DNA of 64,000 bases from an uncultured Ilumatobacter sp. (GCA_937905835.1 CALCXK010000102.1:1-64000), one strand, 5' to 3'. Shown: positions 43,504-52,020, counted from the first letter of the stretch. Program-made: numbers and translations. Notes: a model not told the origin generated them from the sequence alone.

Positions 43504-44556
43504 ATGGCTGGCCGCCTGGTTGCCCTCGACCTTCCCGGCGGGCCTGACTTCGTCGCGGAACTGCAGCGCATCTGGGCGAACGGCGACGCTGCCTTCCCGG
43601 TTGACCAACGGTTTCCCGCGGGCGCCAAGCAACGGGTCTGCGTAGCGATGCGCGTCGGCGACGATGTCGAGCCTGGCGACGCGCTCGTGGTCGCCAGCAG
43701 CGGGTCGACCGGCAGTCCCAAAGGAGTGGTGCTCACGCATGACGCTGTGGCTGCCTCAGCCGAAGCGACGAGCATCCGTCTCGGAGTCGGTGCCGGCGAT
43801 CACTGGCTGGCCTGTTTGCCGCTCTCGCACGTCGGCGGACTGTCGGTCGTCACTCGCGCCCTACACGCCGGCACGGCTCTGACAGTGCTCCCAGCATTCG
43901 ATGCCGCTGAGGTCGACGCCTCCGACGCGAATCTGGTCGCGCTCGTCGCCACGGCGCTCCCTCGCATCGACTCCACCAAGTTCCGGACCATCGTCCTCGG
44001 CGGGGCCCGGCCACCGGCGGATCGCCCGGCCAATGTCGTGGCGACCTACGGCTTGACTGAAACCGGGTCGGGAGTCGTCTACGACGGCATTCCACTCGAT
44101 GGCGTCGAGGTTGACATCGGCGACGATCATGAGATCCGATTGCGCGGTCCAATGCTCACACGCGGCTACCGCACCGGCAATTCACCCATCACCGACGACG
44201 GATGGCTGCACACCGGCGATCTCGGTGGCTGGACCGACGGCGGCCAACTGCACGTTGACGGCCGCAAGGGCGACCTGATCATCTGCGGCGGTGAGAACGT
44301 CTGGCCCGAGGCCGTCGAGGCAATCGTCACGACACACCCCGATGTCGCTGATGTCATGGCCCGCGGTATCGACGACACCGAATGGGGGCAGATCGTCGAA
44401 GTTGTCGTCGTTCCTGTCGCCGGGCGAACGCCTGACCTGGAATCGATCCGGTCGCACGTCAAGGAAACTGCGCCGAGTTACCTGGCGCCAAAACGCCTCA
44501 CACTGGTCGAATCACTCCCGCGCACCGCCCTCGGCAAACTTCGCCGAATCGTCTGA
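43504..44556 (+). CDS. menE: o-Succinylbenzoate-CoA ligase, short form
   Basis: A 350-residue AMP-forming ligase that activates o-succinylbenzoate for naphthoate ring closure. P-loop ASSGSTGSPKGVVLTH (about residue 64), LPLSHVGGLSVVTRAL, YGLTETGSG, GWLHTGDLGGW, DGRKGDLIICGGENVWPEAVE, and terminal PRTALGKLRRIV with the A10 Lys. At 350 residues it is shorter than E. coli MenE (about 450) because the N-terminal domain is reduced, as in other actinobacterial MenE. It follows the amidase by 1 nt. menB and menC are not in the window. Confidence 0.88.
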   Translation: MAGRLVALDLPGGPDFVAELQRIWANGDAAFPVDQRFPAGAKQRVCVAMRVGDDVEPGDALVVASSGSTGSPKGVVLTHDAVAASAEATSIRLGVGAGDHWLACLPLSHVGGLSVVTRALHAGTALTVLPAFDAAEVDASDANLVALVATALPRIDSTKFRTIVLGGARPPADRPANVVATYGLTETGSGVVYDGIPLDGVEVDIGDDHEIRLRGPMLTRGYRTGNSPITDDGWLHTGDLGGWTDGGQLHVDGRKGDLIICGGENVWPEAVEAIVTTHPDVADVMARGIDDTEWGQIVEVVVVPVAGRTPDLESIRSHVKETAPSYLAPKRLTLVESLPRTALGKLRRIV

Positions 44557-44559
44557 GCG

Positions 44560-45309
44560 TCAGACTCCGGAGCTTGCGACGCCGGCGCCGCCATCGATGA
44601 CGTAGGTCTCGCCAGTGATCCAGCTCGCCATGTCGCTTGCGAGGAAGACGGCGAGGTTGGCGATGTCTTGTGGGTCGCCGAGCCGCTTGAGCGGCAGACG
44701 AGCAGCCAGGCTGTCGCCGAAGTTGTCGACGAGGTAGGCGGCGAAGTCGGTTTGCACGAGCCCAGGTGCAATGCCGACGACGCGGTTCGGACCGATCTCG
44801 CTGGCGAGTTGGCGGGTGAGGTGAATCACTGCTGCCTTGGTCAGGTTGTAGACCCCGAGGCCGCCTTCGGCGCGAAGCCCGCCGACCGAGGCGATGTTGA
44901 TGACAACGCCCGGCTTGTCCTTGAGTGCGTGTTCATATGCGGCTTGTGTCCAGAAGATAGGAGCATCCAAGTTCACCTGGAACGTCTTGTCGTAGCGGCC
45001 CTTGTCGACGTCCATCATCGGCCCGTAGAACGGGTTCGTCGCAGCGTTGTTGACGAGGATGTCGAGCCCGCCAAAGCGTTCGATCGTAGCGAGGACAGCA
45101 CGCTGACCCGCGTCGTCGTCACCAGCGTTGGCGGCGAACACATCGACGTCGCCGGTCATCTCGGCAGCAGCCGCCTCGAGGGCATCCTGCTTACGACTGT
45201 TCAACATGACCTTTGCACCAGCAGCGGCCATCGAAGCCGCTATCGCCTTGCCGATACCACGTGAGGCTCCGGTGACGAGCGCGACTTTTCCATCCAGGGA
45301 GATCTCCAT
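44560..45309 (-). CDS. SDR-family oxidoreductase (FabG-like)
   Basis: A 249-residue classical SDR. Cofactor motif TGASRGIGKAIA (residues 14-25), NNAATNP, the catalytic Ser in NIASVGGLRAEGGLG, the YNLTKAA Tyr-Lys pair, and a C-terminal SDMASWITGETYVIDGG match FabG-like or 3-hydroxyacyl reductases. The Ala-Gly-Asp-rich NAGDDDAG region replaces the usual DVTD. Substrate unknown. ATG 45309 has TAGGTT 8 nt upstream. It converges with menE. Confidence 0.88.
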   Translation of the reverse strand: MEISLDGKVALVTGASRGIGKAIAASMAAAGAKVMLNSRKQDALEAAAAEMTGDVDVFAANAGDDDAGQRAVLATIERFGGLDILVNNAATNPFYGPMMDVDKGRYDKTFQVNLDAPIFWTQAAYEHALKDKPGVVINIASVGGLRAEGGLGVYNLTKAAVIHLTRQLASEIGPNRVVGIAPGLVQTDFAAYLVDNFGDSLAARLPLKRLGDPQDIANLAVFLASDMASWITGETYVIDGGAGVASSGV

Positions 45310-45317
45310 GGAGACGA

Positions 45318-45323
45318 AACCTA
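45318..45323 (-). promoter_or_regulatory. Probable -10 box, leaderless SDR
   Basis: On the minus strand TAGGTT lies 8 nt before the ATG at 45309; it overlaps the ybeY stop codon region. Confidence 0.4.
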
Positions 45324-45863
45324 CTCCGATGCCTCGGCAACCTCATCATGATGAATCTGCTGGAACTCAACCGGAGCGGGCCCACCCCAGTGATGCGCGG
45401 TGAGGAGCGCTAGCTCGCGGGCGCGCATCGTCGCTGCTTCTGCAGGTTCGGCATGGTCATGCCCCAAGATATGTAACACGCCGTGAACGACAAGCAGCGC
45501 AATTTCGTCGTCATAGGTCCCGGCATGGTCAGCGAACTGCGCACCTGCGACTGCCGGTGAGAGCACGACGTCACCAAGCAGGGCCGGAATCACCTCACCT
45601 TCGGGTGTCATCATCGATTCGTCGTCGAGCGGAAACGAGAGCACGTCGGTCGGACCAGTTTTGCCCATGTACTCGACATTGAGCTCAGCAATATCGTCGA
45701 GGTCGATGAACGTGAGCGTGAGTTCACCGCTCGCGCCTTCGGTCAGTAACGCCGCGTGAGCCAGCCGCTGCCAGCGCTCGACGTCGACGTTGCAGTCGGG
45801 AGAATCGTCCGCCGACCGCTCATCGGCCGCAACGACCGTGATGTCGTCAGCGCTCGACTTCAC
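45321..45863 (-). CDS. ybeY: Endoribonuclease YbeY (16S rRNA maturation)
   Basis: A zinc-dependent RNase of about 180 residues needed for 16S rRNA 3'-end processing and ribosome quality control. The core contains LNVEYMGKTGPTDVLSFPLDDE, LLGDVVLSP and the metal-binding HGVLHILGHDHAEP (three His). GTG 45863 is the most likely start and overlaps phoH by 17 nt; an N-terminal stretch of about 30 residues precedes the fold, so the exact start is uncertain. PhoH-YbeY adjacency is widely conserved. Confidence 0.93.
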   Translation of the reverse strand: MKSSADDITVVAADERSADDSPDCNVDVERWQRLAHAALLTEGASGELTLTFIDLDDIAELNVEYMGKTGPTDVLSFPLDDESMMTPEGEVIPALLGDVVLSPAVAGAQFADHAGTYDDEIALLVVHGVLHILGHDHAEPAEAATMRARELALLTAHHWGGPAPVEFQQIHHDEVAEASE

Positions 45864-46869
45864 GCCGGCCTTCACGGATGGCTTCGGCTTCTTCGTCACG
45901 TCGTTCGTAGGCCCGCACGATGTCGGCAACGATCTTGTGGCGAACCACATCGGCGCTACCAAGCTTGACGAAGGCCAGGTTGTCGATTCCAGCCAAAGTC
46001 TGCTCGAGCGACAGGAGGCCGCTCTTGTTGCCAGCGATATCGACCTGGGTCACGTCGCCCGTGACGACGACACGCGAACCGAATCCGATACGTGTCAGAA
46101 ACATTTTCATCTGTTCAGGTGTTGTGTTCTGCGCTTCATCAAGAATGATGAAACTGTTGTTCAAGGTTCTGCCGCGCATAAAAGCGAGCGGCGCGACTTC
46201 GATGACCTGCTTCTCAATCAGACGCTGCACACCCTCCACGTCGAGCATGTCGTAGAGAGCGTCGTAGAGCGGCCGCAGGTATGGATCGATCTTCGCCATC
46301 AAATCGCCCGGCAGAAACCCCAGCCGCTCGCCGGCCTCGACCGCTGGGCGGGTCAAGATGATCCGCTCGACCTCTTTGGCCTGTAGTGCGCGCACCGCCA
46401 TCGCCACGGCAAGCCACGATTTGCCGGTACCTGCCGGGCCGATGCCAAACGTAATGACGTTTTTCGCAATGGTGTCGACATACCGCTTCTGACCTGCTGT
46501 TTTCGGCTTGACCTGACGTCCTTTGGCGCTCCGGAGCACCTGCTGCGTCAAGATCTCGCTTGGCCGCTGATTGGACTTCACCATGGTAAAGACCCGGTCG
46601 AGCGTGTTGTCATCCAGCTGCTGACCGTTTTGGATCAGCGTGACGAGCTCTTCGAACAGCCGCGCCACATTCGTGACGTGAGATGTCTCCTCGCCGGACA
46701 CCCGGACTTCGTTCCCACGGACGCGAATTGCGACGGAGGGGAATTCTTGCTCGACGCGCCTCAAAAACTGATCGCGCGGGCCGACGAGCGCTGTCATCAC
46801 GTGTTCGCCGGGCACGACGACCGTGACGTGAGAATCAGCGGAGGATCGCGTTGGTGCTCCTTGGGTCAT
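45847..46869 (-). CDS. phoH: PhoH-family ATPase
   Basis: A 340-residue PhoH-like protein, a P-loop ATPase related to RNA-helicase N-domains and usually paired with YbeY. Walker A is GPAGTGKSW (near residue 142), Walker B FIILDEAQNTT, with an RQVKPKTAGQKRYVDTI entry segment and the VVVTGDVTQVDI sensor. An N-terminal KH-like region precedes the ATPase. ATG 46869 overlaps the TGA of a 38-codon upstream ORF (ATGA), so translation is probably coupled. Confidence 0.93.
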   Translation of the reverse strand: MTQGAPTRSSADSHVTVVVPGEHVMTALVGPRDQFLRRVEQEFPSVAIRVRGNEVRVSGEETSHVTNVARLFEELVTLIQNGQQLDDNTLDRVFTMVKSNQRPSEILTQQVLRSAKGRQVKPKTAGQKRYVDTIAKNVITFGIGPAGTGKSWLAVAMAVRALQAKEVERIILTRPAVEAGERLGFLPGDLMAKIDPYLRPLYDALYDMLDVEGVQRLIEKQVIEVAPLAFMRGRTLNNSFIILDEAQNTTPEQMKMFLTRIGFGSRVVVTGDVTQVDIAGNKSGLLSLEQTLAGIDNLAFVKLGSADVVRHKIVADIVRAYERRDEEAEAIREGRREVER

Positions 46870-46982
46870 GCGGCGACGCGTCCGCCGTCCACCGCTACCG
46901 GAAGGTACGAGACTTCGTACCACTGCCAGAACAAATCCAGTACAGCTAGATCCGTCACGTTCGATTGCTTCGTGGTGTACAT
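46866..46982 (-). CDS. 38-residue small protein upstream of and coupled to phoH
   Basis: A 38-codon ORF beginning MYTTKQSNVTDLAVLDLF and ending DGGRVAA. It has the strongest Shine-Dalgarno in the window (GGGGGAG, 4 nt before ATG 46982) and its TGA overlaps the phoH ATG by 4 nt. This looks like a true small gene or leader peptide whose translation feeds phoH. The mid-part FWQWYEVSYLP is aromatic-rich. No family is recognised. Confidence 0.55.
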   Translation of the reverse strand: MYTTKQSNVTDLAVLDLFWQWYEVSYLPVAVDGGRVAA

Positions 46983-47263
46983 CTCACTCCCCCTTTTGTC
47001 GACCCGTGGGCACGTTTCATGACGGTTGGCCAAGAAATTCCTACGGTATTGCCATGTAGTGACCGGCACCAGAACTTAGGCCTGTGCAACAGGCCAGAAC
47101 GAAACATGCGGATCGAGAAATGAATGCCGCGGGTGCCAGAACGAACTACTTGGGTGTACGTCGCCGCCGGGCTGCTTGCTTTCTGTGCTCGGCGCTGGCG
47201 CTCGTTTTCGTCACCCGCTTTCTTCCTCCATCTGTCGTTGCCGCCCAACTCGACTCCAAACAA

Positions 47264-47839
47264 TCAGGCCAGTTCGACCCGGACTGCGCCCATCGCTTGG
47301 ACATCAGCGTCGTCGTGCGTGGCCAGTACACAGCGCGTTCCAGACGCGCCAAGGTGCTCCACGAGGCGCATCCGCATCGAACGGCGTGCAGCCACGTCAA
47401 TCGCAACGAATGGCTCATCGAGTAGCAACAGATCAGGGCCAGCAGCAATTGCTCGCGCGAGACCGGCTCGCTGACGCTGCCCGCCGGACACTTCGTGCGG
47501 GCGGCGACGTGCAAGCTCGTGAATCTCGAACTCGGCCAACAGTTCTTCAGCGCGTTGGCGAGCCTCAACTCGGCTGACCCCGATAAAGCGAAGCGACGAG
47601 GCGACATTGTCACGGAGCGACATGGCAGGGAACAGCGAAGTGCGCTGCGGGAGATAGCCGACACTCGATGGCGGGGGCCCAAGCCAGTCGACCGAACTCG
47701 CCGGTTCGAGCCCAGCCAGGCAGCGCAGCAGGGTTGATTTCCCTGCCCCGTTCGGGCCAGTGAGTGCAACAATCGGAGCGTCCGGCAGCAGGGCATCGAG
47801 GAGTAGGTCGCCGCGATCAAAGCGGACGTGCGTGGTCAT
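47264..47839 (-). CDS. modC: Molybdate ABC transporter ATP-binding protein, short form
   Basis: A 191-residue ABC ATPase that powers molybdate import. Walker A is GPNGAGKST (about residue 31), the signature EVSGGQRQRAGLARA, Walker B LLLLDEPFVAID and switch His in LATHDDAD. It stops straight after the ATPase core and lacks the C-terminal TOBE (molybdate-binding) domain of classical ModC (about 350 residues). The ATG at 47839 overlaps modB by 4 nt. The short form may reflect a subfamily or loss of a domain. Confidence 0.85.
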   Translation of the reverse strand: MTTHVRFDRGDLLLDALLPDAPIVALTGPNGAGKSTLLRCLAGLEPASSVDWLGPPPSSVGYLPQRTSLFPAMSLRDNVASSLRFIGVSRVEARQRAEELLAEFEIHELARRRPHEVSGGQRQRAGLARAIAAGPDLLLLDEPFVAIDVAARRSMRMRLVEHLGASGTRCVLATHDDADVQAMGAVRVELA

Positions 47840-48633
47840 GACGACACGTCCGATCGGAAGATGCCGAACCAACGATCGCGCAGACCCACGAGGACTGCGA
47901 CCGCCACGACCACCAGTACAGCGCTCAGCACCACGGCGTCGGCCGGGTCGCGTTCGAGGAGGTCGTACACAGCAAGTGGCAACGTTTGCGTCCGGCCCTC
48001 AAGGCTTCCGGCAAAGGTGACGGTGGCGCCGAACTCACCGAGCGCCCTGGCCCATGCCAGAACGGCTCCGGCCACCACCGCTGGCCCGACCGACGGCAGC
48101 GTCACTGAGACGAATGCACGGAACGGACTTGCGCCGTGAACAATCGCCACGTCGGAGTACTCGGCGTCCAATTGACGCAGCGCCGCCTCGACCGACAACA
48201 CGAAGAACGGGAGAGCGACGAAGGTCTGTGCTAACACGACACCCGCTGTTGTAAACGGCAGCTGCACCCCGACATCGGCCAGCCATTGACCAACGATTCC
48301 CTGGCGACCAAACGCCAGCAGTAACGCCACACCTCCGACGACAGGCGGAAGCACGATCGGAAGCAGACACAACGCCCGCACGACCCGCGTCGTCGTCCCT
48401 CTCCCCGATGCGAGCGCCCACGCCAGCGGCAGGCCGAACACGACACACAGGGCTGTAGCGATCAACGAAGTGATGAGCGACAAGACGAGAGCTGATGTGG
48501 CCGCATCGCTGCCCAATGCAGCGCCGAGGTTGCTCCAGGGGAGGCGCCAGAGCAGTGCAAGGAGCGGAACGCCCAAGAGCAGCGCCGGGATTGCCGCCAT
48601 CGCAAACACCCACGCCGGTGGTCGACGATTCAT
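47836..48633 (-). CDS. modB: Molybdate ABC transporter permease
   Basis: A 265-residue membrane permease with about six helices. ALCLLPIVLPPVVGGVALLLAFG, AQTFVALPFFVLSVEAAL and the cytoplasmic EAA loop LRQLDAEYSDVAIVHGASPFRAF match ModB. GEFGATVTFAGSLEGRTQTLPLAVYDLLE near the C-terminus is a strong molybdate/tungstate permease signature. It overlaps modA and modC by 4 nt on each side. Confidence 0.92.
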   Translation of the reverse strand: MNRRPPAWVFAMAAIPALLLGVPLLALLWRLPWSNLGAALGSDAATSALVLSLITSLIATALCVVFGLPLAWALASGRGTTTRVVRALCLLPIVLPPVVGGVALLLAFGRQGIVGQWLADVGVQLPFTTAGVVLAQTFVALPFFVLSVEAALRQLDAEYSDVAIVHGASPFRAFVSVTLPSVGPAVVAGAVLAWARALGEFGATVTFAGSLEGRTQTLPLAVYDLLERDPADAVVLSAVLVVVAVAVLVGLRDRWFGIFRSDVSS

Positions 48634-49364
48634 GGTGATCCGAACCCTGCCTCGGCCAGGATCGCCACGGCAGCCGGTTCAGTAAGGACCTGGAGAACTC
48701 GCAGTGCGTTGTCACGGCCACCCACGGCTGCAGCCTGGCTGATCACCTGCACGTTGTCGGCCTGGGCAATCGGCACGGCGCGCAGTTCGGGTGACGCCAA
48801 GGCGTCGGTCCGGTAGACAATCGCAGCGTCAGCTTCGCCCAACCGGACCTTGGTCAACGTTGCCCTGACGTTCGGTTCCCGGCTTGCTGCGTCGACATCG
48901 AGGTCGAGTCCGCCGAGCAACGCATCGGTGGCCGCCCCACACGGTGCTGACGATGCGCACAGCACGACGAGCACGCCACTCGATTCGAGGTCCCTGACAC
49001 TTTCGATGCCACGCCCGGCCGAAGTGTCGGCGACGACGACAATCAATTCGTTCGTGGCAATCGACACGATCGAGTCAACGAGATCAGCATCGCTGATGCG
49101 TTGCATGGTCGCGTTGTCAGCCGTGATCACCACGGACGCCGGGGCACCCTGGCGAATCTGTTCCAAGAACGATCCTGACGATCCGAACGAAAACTCGATA
49201 TCGAGCCCGAGTTCTTCCTCGAGCAGCGCTTCAAGTAACTCGGCAACATCGGTGTACGACGACGCTGCCAGAACGTCGACTGTTCCGCTGTCCGCTCCCC
49301 CGCATCCGGCTGCAATGAATGCGGCGGCCACCAGCAGAGATGTACTGGACGCCCGCCTGATCAC
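48630..49364 (-). CDS. modA: Molybdate ABC transporter substrate-binding lipoprotein
   Basis: A 244-residue lipoprotein that captures molybdate. The signal peptide ends FIAAGC, a normal lipobox (lipid Cys about residue 21). The mature protein begins VDVLAASSYTDVAELLEAL, with FGSSGSFLEQIRQGAPASVVITAD, the ModA pattern of anion-binding serines, and YRTDALASPE. The start is GTG 49364 with TACAGT 6 nt upstream. First gene of modABC. Confidence 0.9.
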   Translation of the reverse strand: MIRRASSTSLLVAAAFIAAGCGGADSGTVDVLAASSYTDVAELLEALLEEELGLDIEFSFGSSGSFLEQIRQGAPASVVITADNATMQRISDADLVDSIVSIATNELIVVVADTSAGRGIESVRDLESSGVLVVLCASSAPCGAATDALLGGLDLDVDAASREPNVRATLTKVRLGEADAAIVYRTDALASPELRAVPIAQADNVQVISQAAAVGGRDNALRVLQVLTEPAAVAILAEAGFGSP

Positions 49365-49681
49365 GGCGCCACTGTACTGATCTGCGGGTCAGCCCATCGT
49401 CGCTGGCCGCTACGTTGCGGCGATGGCGGCACAACCGCCGGCTCGTAGTGCAGGGACTCTGATCTATCAATCCACACCTGGGCAGCCCGCGGCGATCTCG
49501 ATCCGGCGAGCAACACCTTCGAAATGGAGTGATCGCCCGAGTGAGGTCAAACCCAGGAGTTTCCTGAGCTCGACCGCTTTGAATGGTGCCCGCTTGATGT
49601 GGCCGCGCGCCGGGTAACGACCGGTGTTCGAGGCGCTACAACGACCACATGTACCGACACAGCGTGAGAATTTGACAGTAT
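49365..49681. other. Intergenic region, largely uninterpreted
   Basis: Divergent promoter region of modA and the LytR_C lipoprotein. A minus-strand frame ending near 49467 reads protein-like (HIKRAPFKAVELRKLLGL), but it lacks a start signal and a recognisable family. No RNA gene was seen. Confidence 0.35.
49371..49376 (-). promoter_or_regulatory. Probable -10 box, leaderless modABC operon
   Basis: On the minus strand TACAGT lies 6 nt before the GTG start of modA at 49364. No ModE-type palindrome was recognised. Confidence 0.4.
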
Positions 49682-50557
49682 GTGAATGTGATAGCACGCA
49701 CCGTCCCCTTCGCCGTCGTCGGCTCATTGCTTTTGGTCGCATGCAGCGGCGGAAATAGTGACGGCACGTCGGCAACTTCGACGACTGTTCTCGCGGTCGA
49801 GGCGCCCGTGGCGACAGCGGCTCCGATCGTCACCGACCCGCCCGTGACCACCACGACTGTTCCGATGGTCTTCGATGGCGCCACCGTTGTTGTGGCCAAC
49901 GGCAACATCGTCGGCGGTTCCGCCGGCCGCATGACCGATGCCCTCGGGCTCGCCGGCTTCACCACCGGAGCCGCTGTCAACGGCTCGCAAAAGGTCGAAG
50001 AGTCGGTCGTCTACTACACGGCCGCGGTCGGCGCTCAAGCCGTCGCCGAGACACTCGCTCTCACGCTCGGCGGTATCGGCGTCGAAGAGCTCCCTGACGC
50101 AGTACCGACCGAAGACGGCACGCTCGTTGGCGGTCAGGTCCTTCTCCTACTCGGCAACAACGAGGCCGACAAGCCACTGAGCGAGCTCGCCGGAGGATCG
50201 CCAGACAACGCCGCTGGCGACACAGCGGCAGGCGCCAGAGACGGCTCGACAATCGTGGTCGCCAATGCCAACACGATCAACGGCTCTGCGGGCCGAATGA
50301 GCGGCTTTCTCGAAGCAGCAGGATTCACGGTCTTGACGCCAACCGACAGCGCTGTACGGGCAAGCGAATCTGTCGTGTATTACGCCAGCGACGCAGCCCG
50401 GGCCGATGCAGAAATACTCGCCACAACCCTTGGTGGCTTGATCGTTCTGTCACTTCCTAACGACATTCCGACCTCCACTGGATCGCTCGACGGTGACATC
50501 CTCCTGGTGCTCGGGTCCAACGAAGCCGACAAGACCCTGGCCGAACTCGCCAGCTGA
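49682..50557 (+). CDS. Lipoprotein with two LytR_C-type domains
   Basis: A 291-residue predicted lipoprotein: signal peptide ending LLLVAC (lipid Cys about residue 21), a Ser/Thr/Pro linker, then two homologous LytR C-terminal (LytR_cpsA_psr_C) domains. Repeat 1 (about 65-165) has VVVANGNIVGGSAGRMTDAL and repeat 2 (about 190-285) has IVVANANTINGSAGRMSGFL; each carries SVVYY and a LLLGNNEAD- or LVLGSNEAD-type end. This domain is normally fused to cell-wall polymer ligases, but no LCP catalytic domain is present, so a cell-envelope binding role is inferred. Confidence 0.8.
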   Translation: MNVIARTVPFAVVGSLLLVACSGGNSDGTSATSTTVLAVEAPVATAAPIVTDPPVTTTTVPMVFDGATVVVANGNIVGGSAGRMTDALGLAGFTTGAAVNGSQKVEESVVYYTAAVGAQAVAETLALTLGGIGVEELPDAVPTEDGTLVGGQVLLLLGNNEADKPLSELAGGSPDNAAGDTAAGARDGSTIVVANANTINGSAGRMSGFLEAAGFTVLTPTDSAVRASESVVYYASDAARADAEILATTLGGLIVLSLPNDIPTSTGSLDGDILLVLGSNEADKTLAELAS

Positions 50558-50606
50558 GACCAGCTCGACAACGAACTGAGGCCATCAGATTTGCAAAACT
50601 CCGGAG

Positions 50607-50884
50607 ATGCGAATCTCCCAAGTTTCTGATCACGTCGGAGCACTTGTCGAAGACACCGACATCACACAGATCACCGACAGCGCGACCCGACTCTTCGTCG
50701 ACGCCTGGGGTGAGCATGGCACACCGGCCGCAAGCTGCTCGACGTGAACGCGGCGGTCACGAAACAGGGCGTCGGGTGGGACAACCGGCCGACATGGCAC
50801 TCGGCACTGAACGACTACCAGAGCCATCGGCGGCTGATGCATCGAATTGCACTCGCCGGTGAAGAACTCGGCGGCGCCACATGA
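50607..50884 (+). pseudogene. Frameshifted small gene coupled to LLM oxidoreductase
   Basis: ATG 50607, with CCGGAG just upstream, starts a frame (MRISQVSDHVGALVEDTD, on to DAWGEHG) that ends at a TGA at 50745. A second frame, shifted by one base somewhere between 50711 and 50745, continues as TGRKLLDVNAAVTKQGVGW then RLMHRIALAGEELGGAT and stops at 50882-50884, overlapping the next gene's ATG by 4 nt. Together they would give about 92 residues. This is either a real frameshift mutation or a sequencing error. I do not recognise the protein. Confidence 0.5.
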
Positions 50885-51846
50885 CCAAGCGGGCCGCGCT
50901 GCAACTCGGGGTCCACCTCGGCCAGCAGAACGCTCCGATGGCTGACATGGCCTTGCTGTGGAAGCGCTTCGACGATGTCGTCGACTGGATCTCAGTCTGG
51001 GACCACCTGTACGAGGCACCGCCGAACGGCGGCAAGACGCCACACTTCGAGGCGGTCGCCACACTCGGCGCCCTCGCGGCGGTCACTTCGCAGGCACGCA
51101 TCGGCTGTCTGATGTTCTGCGCTCCGTTCCGCAACCCTGCCGTGCTCGCAAAGTCGTGTGTCGCTATCGACCACATCTCGGGTGGACGTTTCGAACCCGG
51201 GTTCGGTGCCGGATGGCACGAGCCTGAGTTTCGTGCACACGGCTACGACTTCCCGTCGACCGGTGTGCGTTTTGACATGCTCACCGATGCCTTCGAGATC
51301 ATCACGGGAATGCTCGGCCCAGCCGCAACCACGACACATCGAGGGGAGCACTTCAGCGTCGATGACGTCACGTGTGTGCCCGGCCCACTGAACGGTTCGA
51401 TGCCGCTCTGGGCAGGCGGCCGTGGACCGAAGCGAACACCGGCGATCGCGGCCCGGTACTGCTCCGGGTGGAACGTGCCGTACGTCGATCCGGTCGAATA
51501 CCGCCGCCTCAACCAACAGCTTGATGCCGCGTGCGAGGCGATCGGCCGTGACCCCGCCACACTCGAGCGCTCGATCAACCTGGCCTTTCACATGGGCGCA
51601 GATCGAGCATCAGCCGATACCGAATTGCAACGGATCATCGACCAGTGGGGCCCAGAGACCGCTGCACGAGTGACCGGCGGTGCGCTCACGGGCTTGGCGG
51701 ACGACGTTCTCGAACGGATCGGTGCATATCGAGACGCCGGCGCCGATCTCGTGAACGTCGCACTCCGTCTCCCCGTCGACGACGACGCGCTGGAGATGTA
51801 TCTGACAGACGTTGTGCCGCAGGCCCGCACCGCCTGGCCGAGCTGA
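50881..51846 (+). CDS. LLM-class flavin-dependent oxidoreductase (probably F420-type)
   Basis: A 321-residue bacterial-luciferase-like TIM barrel. It has LQLGVHLGQQNAP, the SVWDHLYEAP segment, ATSQARIGCLMFCAPFRNPAVLAKSCVAIDHISGGRFEPGFGAGWHEPEF-type core and MPLWAGGRGPKRT. In actinobacteria such proteins commonly use F420, though FMN use is possible. Substrate unknown. The ATG overlaps the stop of a frameshifted small gene by 4 nt. A strong terminator follows. Confidence 0.88.
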   Translation: MTKRAALQLGVHLGQQNAPMADMALLWKRFDDVVDWISVWDHLYEAPPNGGKTPHFEAVATLGALAAVTSQARIGCLMFCAPFRNPAVLAKSCVAIDHISGGRFEPGFGAGWHEPEFRAHGYDFPSTGVRFDMLTDAFEIITGMLGPAATTTHRGEHFSVDDVTCVPGPLNGSMPLWAGGRGPKRTPAIAARYCSGWNVPYVDPVEYRRLNQQLDAACEAIGRDPATLERSINLAFHMGADRASADTELQRIIDQWGPETAARVTGGALTGLADDVLERIGAYRDAGADLVNVALRLPVDDDALEMYLTDVVPQARTAWPS

Positions 51847-51868
51847 TCGCATCTCGCCCGAAAACTTA

Positions 51869-51907
51869 ATGAGCCCCTGCTGAGTCAGCAACTCGTCAGG
51901 GGCTCAT
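51869..51907. terminator. Bidirectional hairpin terminator
   Basis: ATGAGCCCCTG (51869-51879) and CAGGGGCTCAT (51897-51907) pair perfectly over 11 bp around a 17-nt loop. It lies between the convergent LLM gene and tRNA-Cys and can serve both. Confidence 0.75.
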
Positions 51908-51911
51908 CAGC

Positions 51912-51986
51912 TGGAGGCGACGATGGGAATCGAACCCATGTGCACGGAGTTGCAATCCGTTGCCTAAACCACTCGGCCACGTCGCC
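51912..51986 (-). tRNA. tRNA-Cys (anticodon GCA)
   Basis: On the minus strand the acceptor GGCGACG pairs with CGTCGCC, followed by an encoded CCA. The anticodon stem ACGGA/TCCGT encloses TTGCAAC with anticodon GCA; the T-arm has GGTTCGATTCC. The cloverleaf is complete at 75 nt. Confidence 0.97.
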
Positions 51987-52020
51987 AGCGGCATTGACGA
52001 TAGCGGCGAGAACCAGCTGA

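Noticed and set aside
49467..49775. Minus-strand frame with a protein-like C-terminus (LRKLLGLTSLGRSLHF)
   Set aside because: Its upstream half overlaps the LytR_C signal peptide region and is arginine-rich; no start or family support.
50711..50713. TGA in the second frame of the frameshifted small gene, considered as another selenocysteine codon
   Set aside because: The upstream part in that frame is not coding-like and no SECIS-type hairpin was found; a frameshift explains it better.
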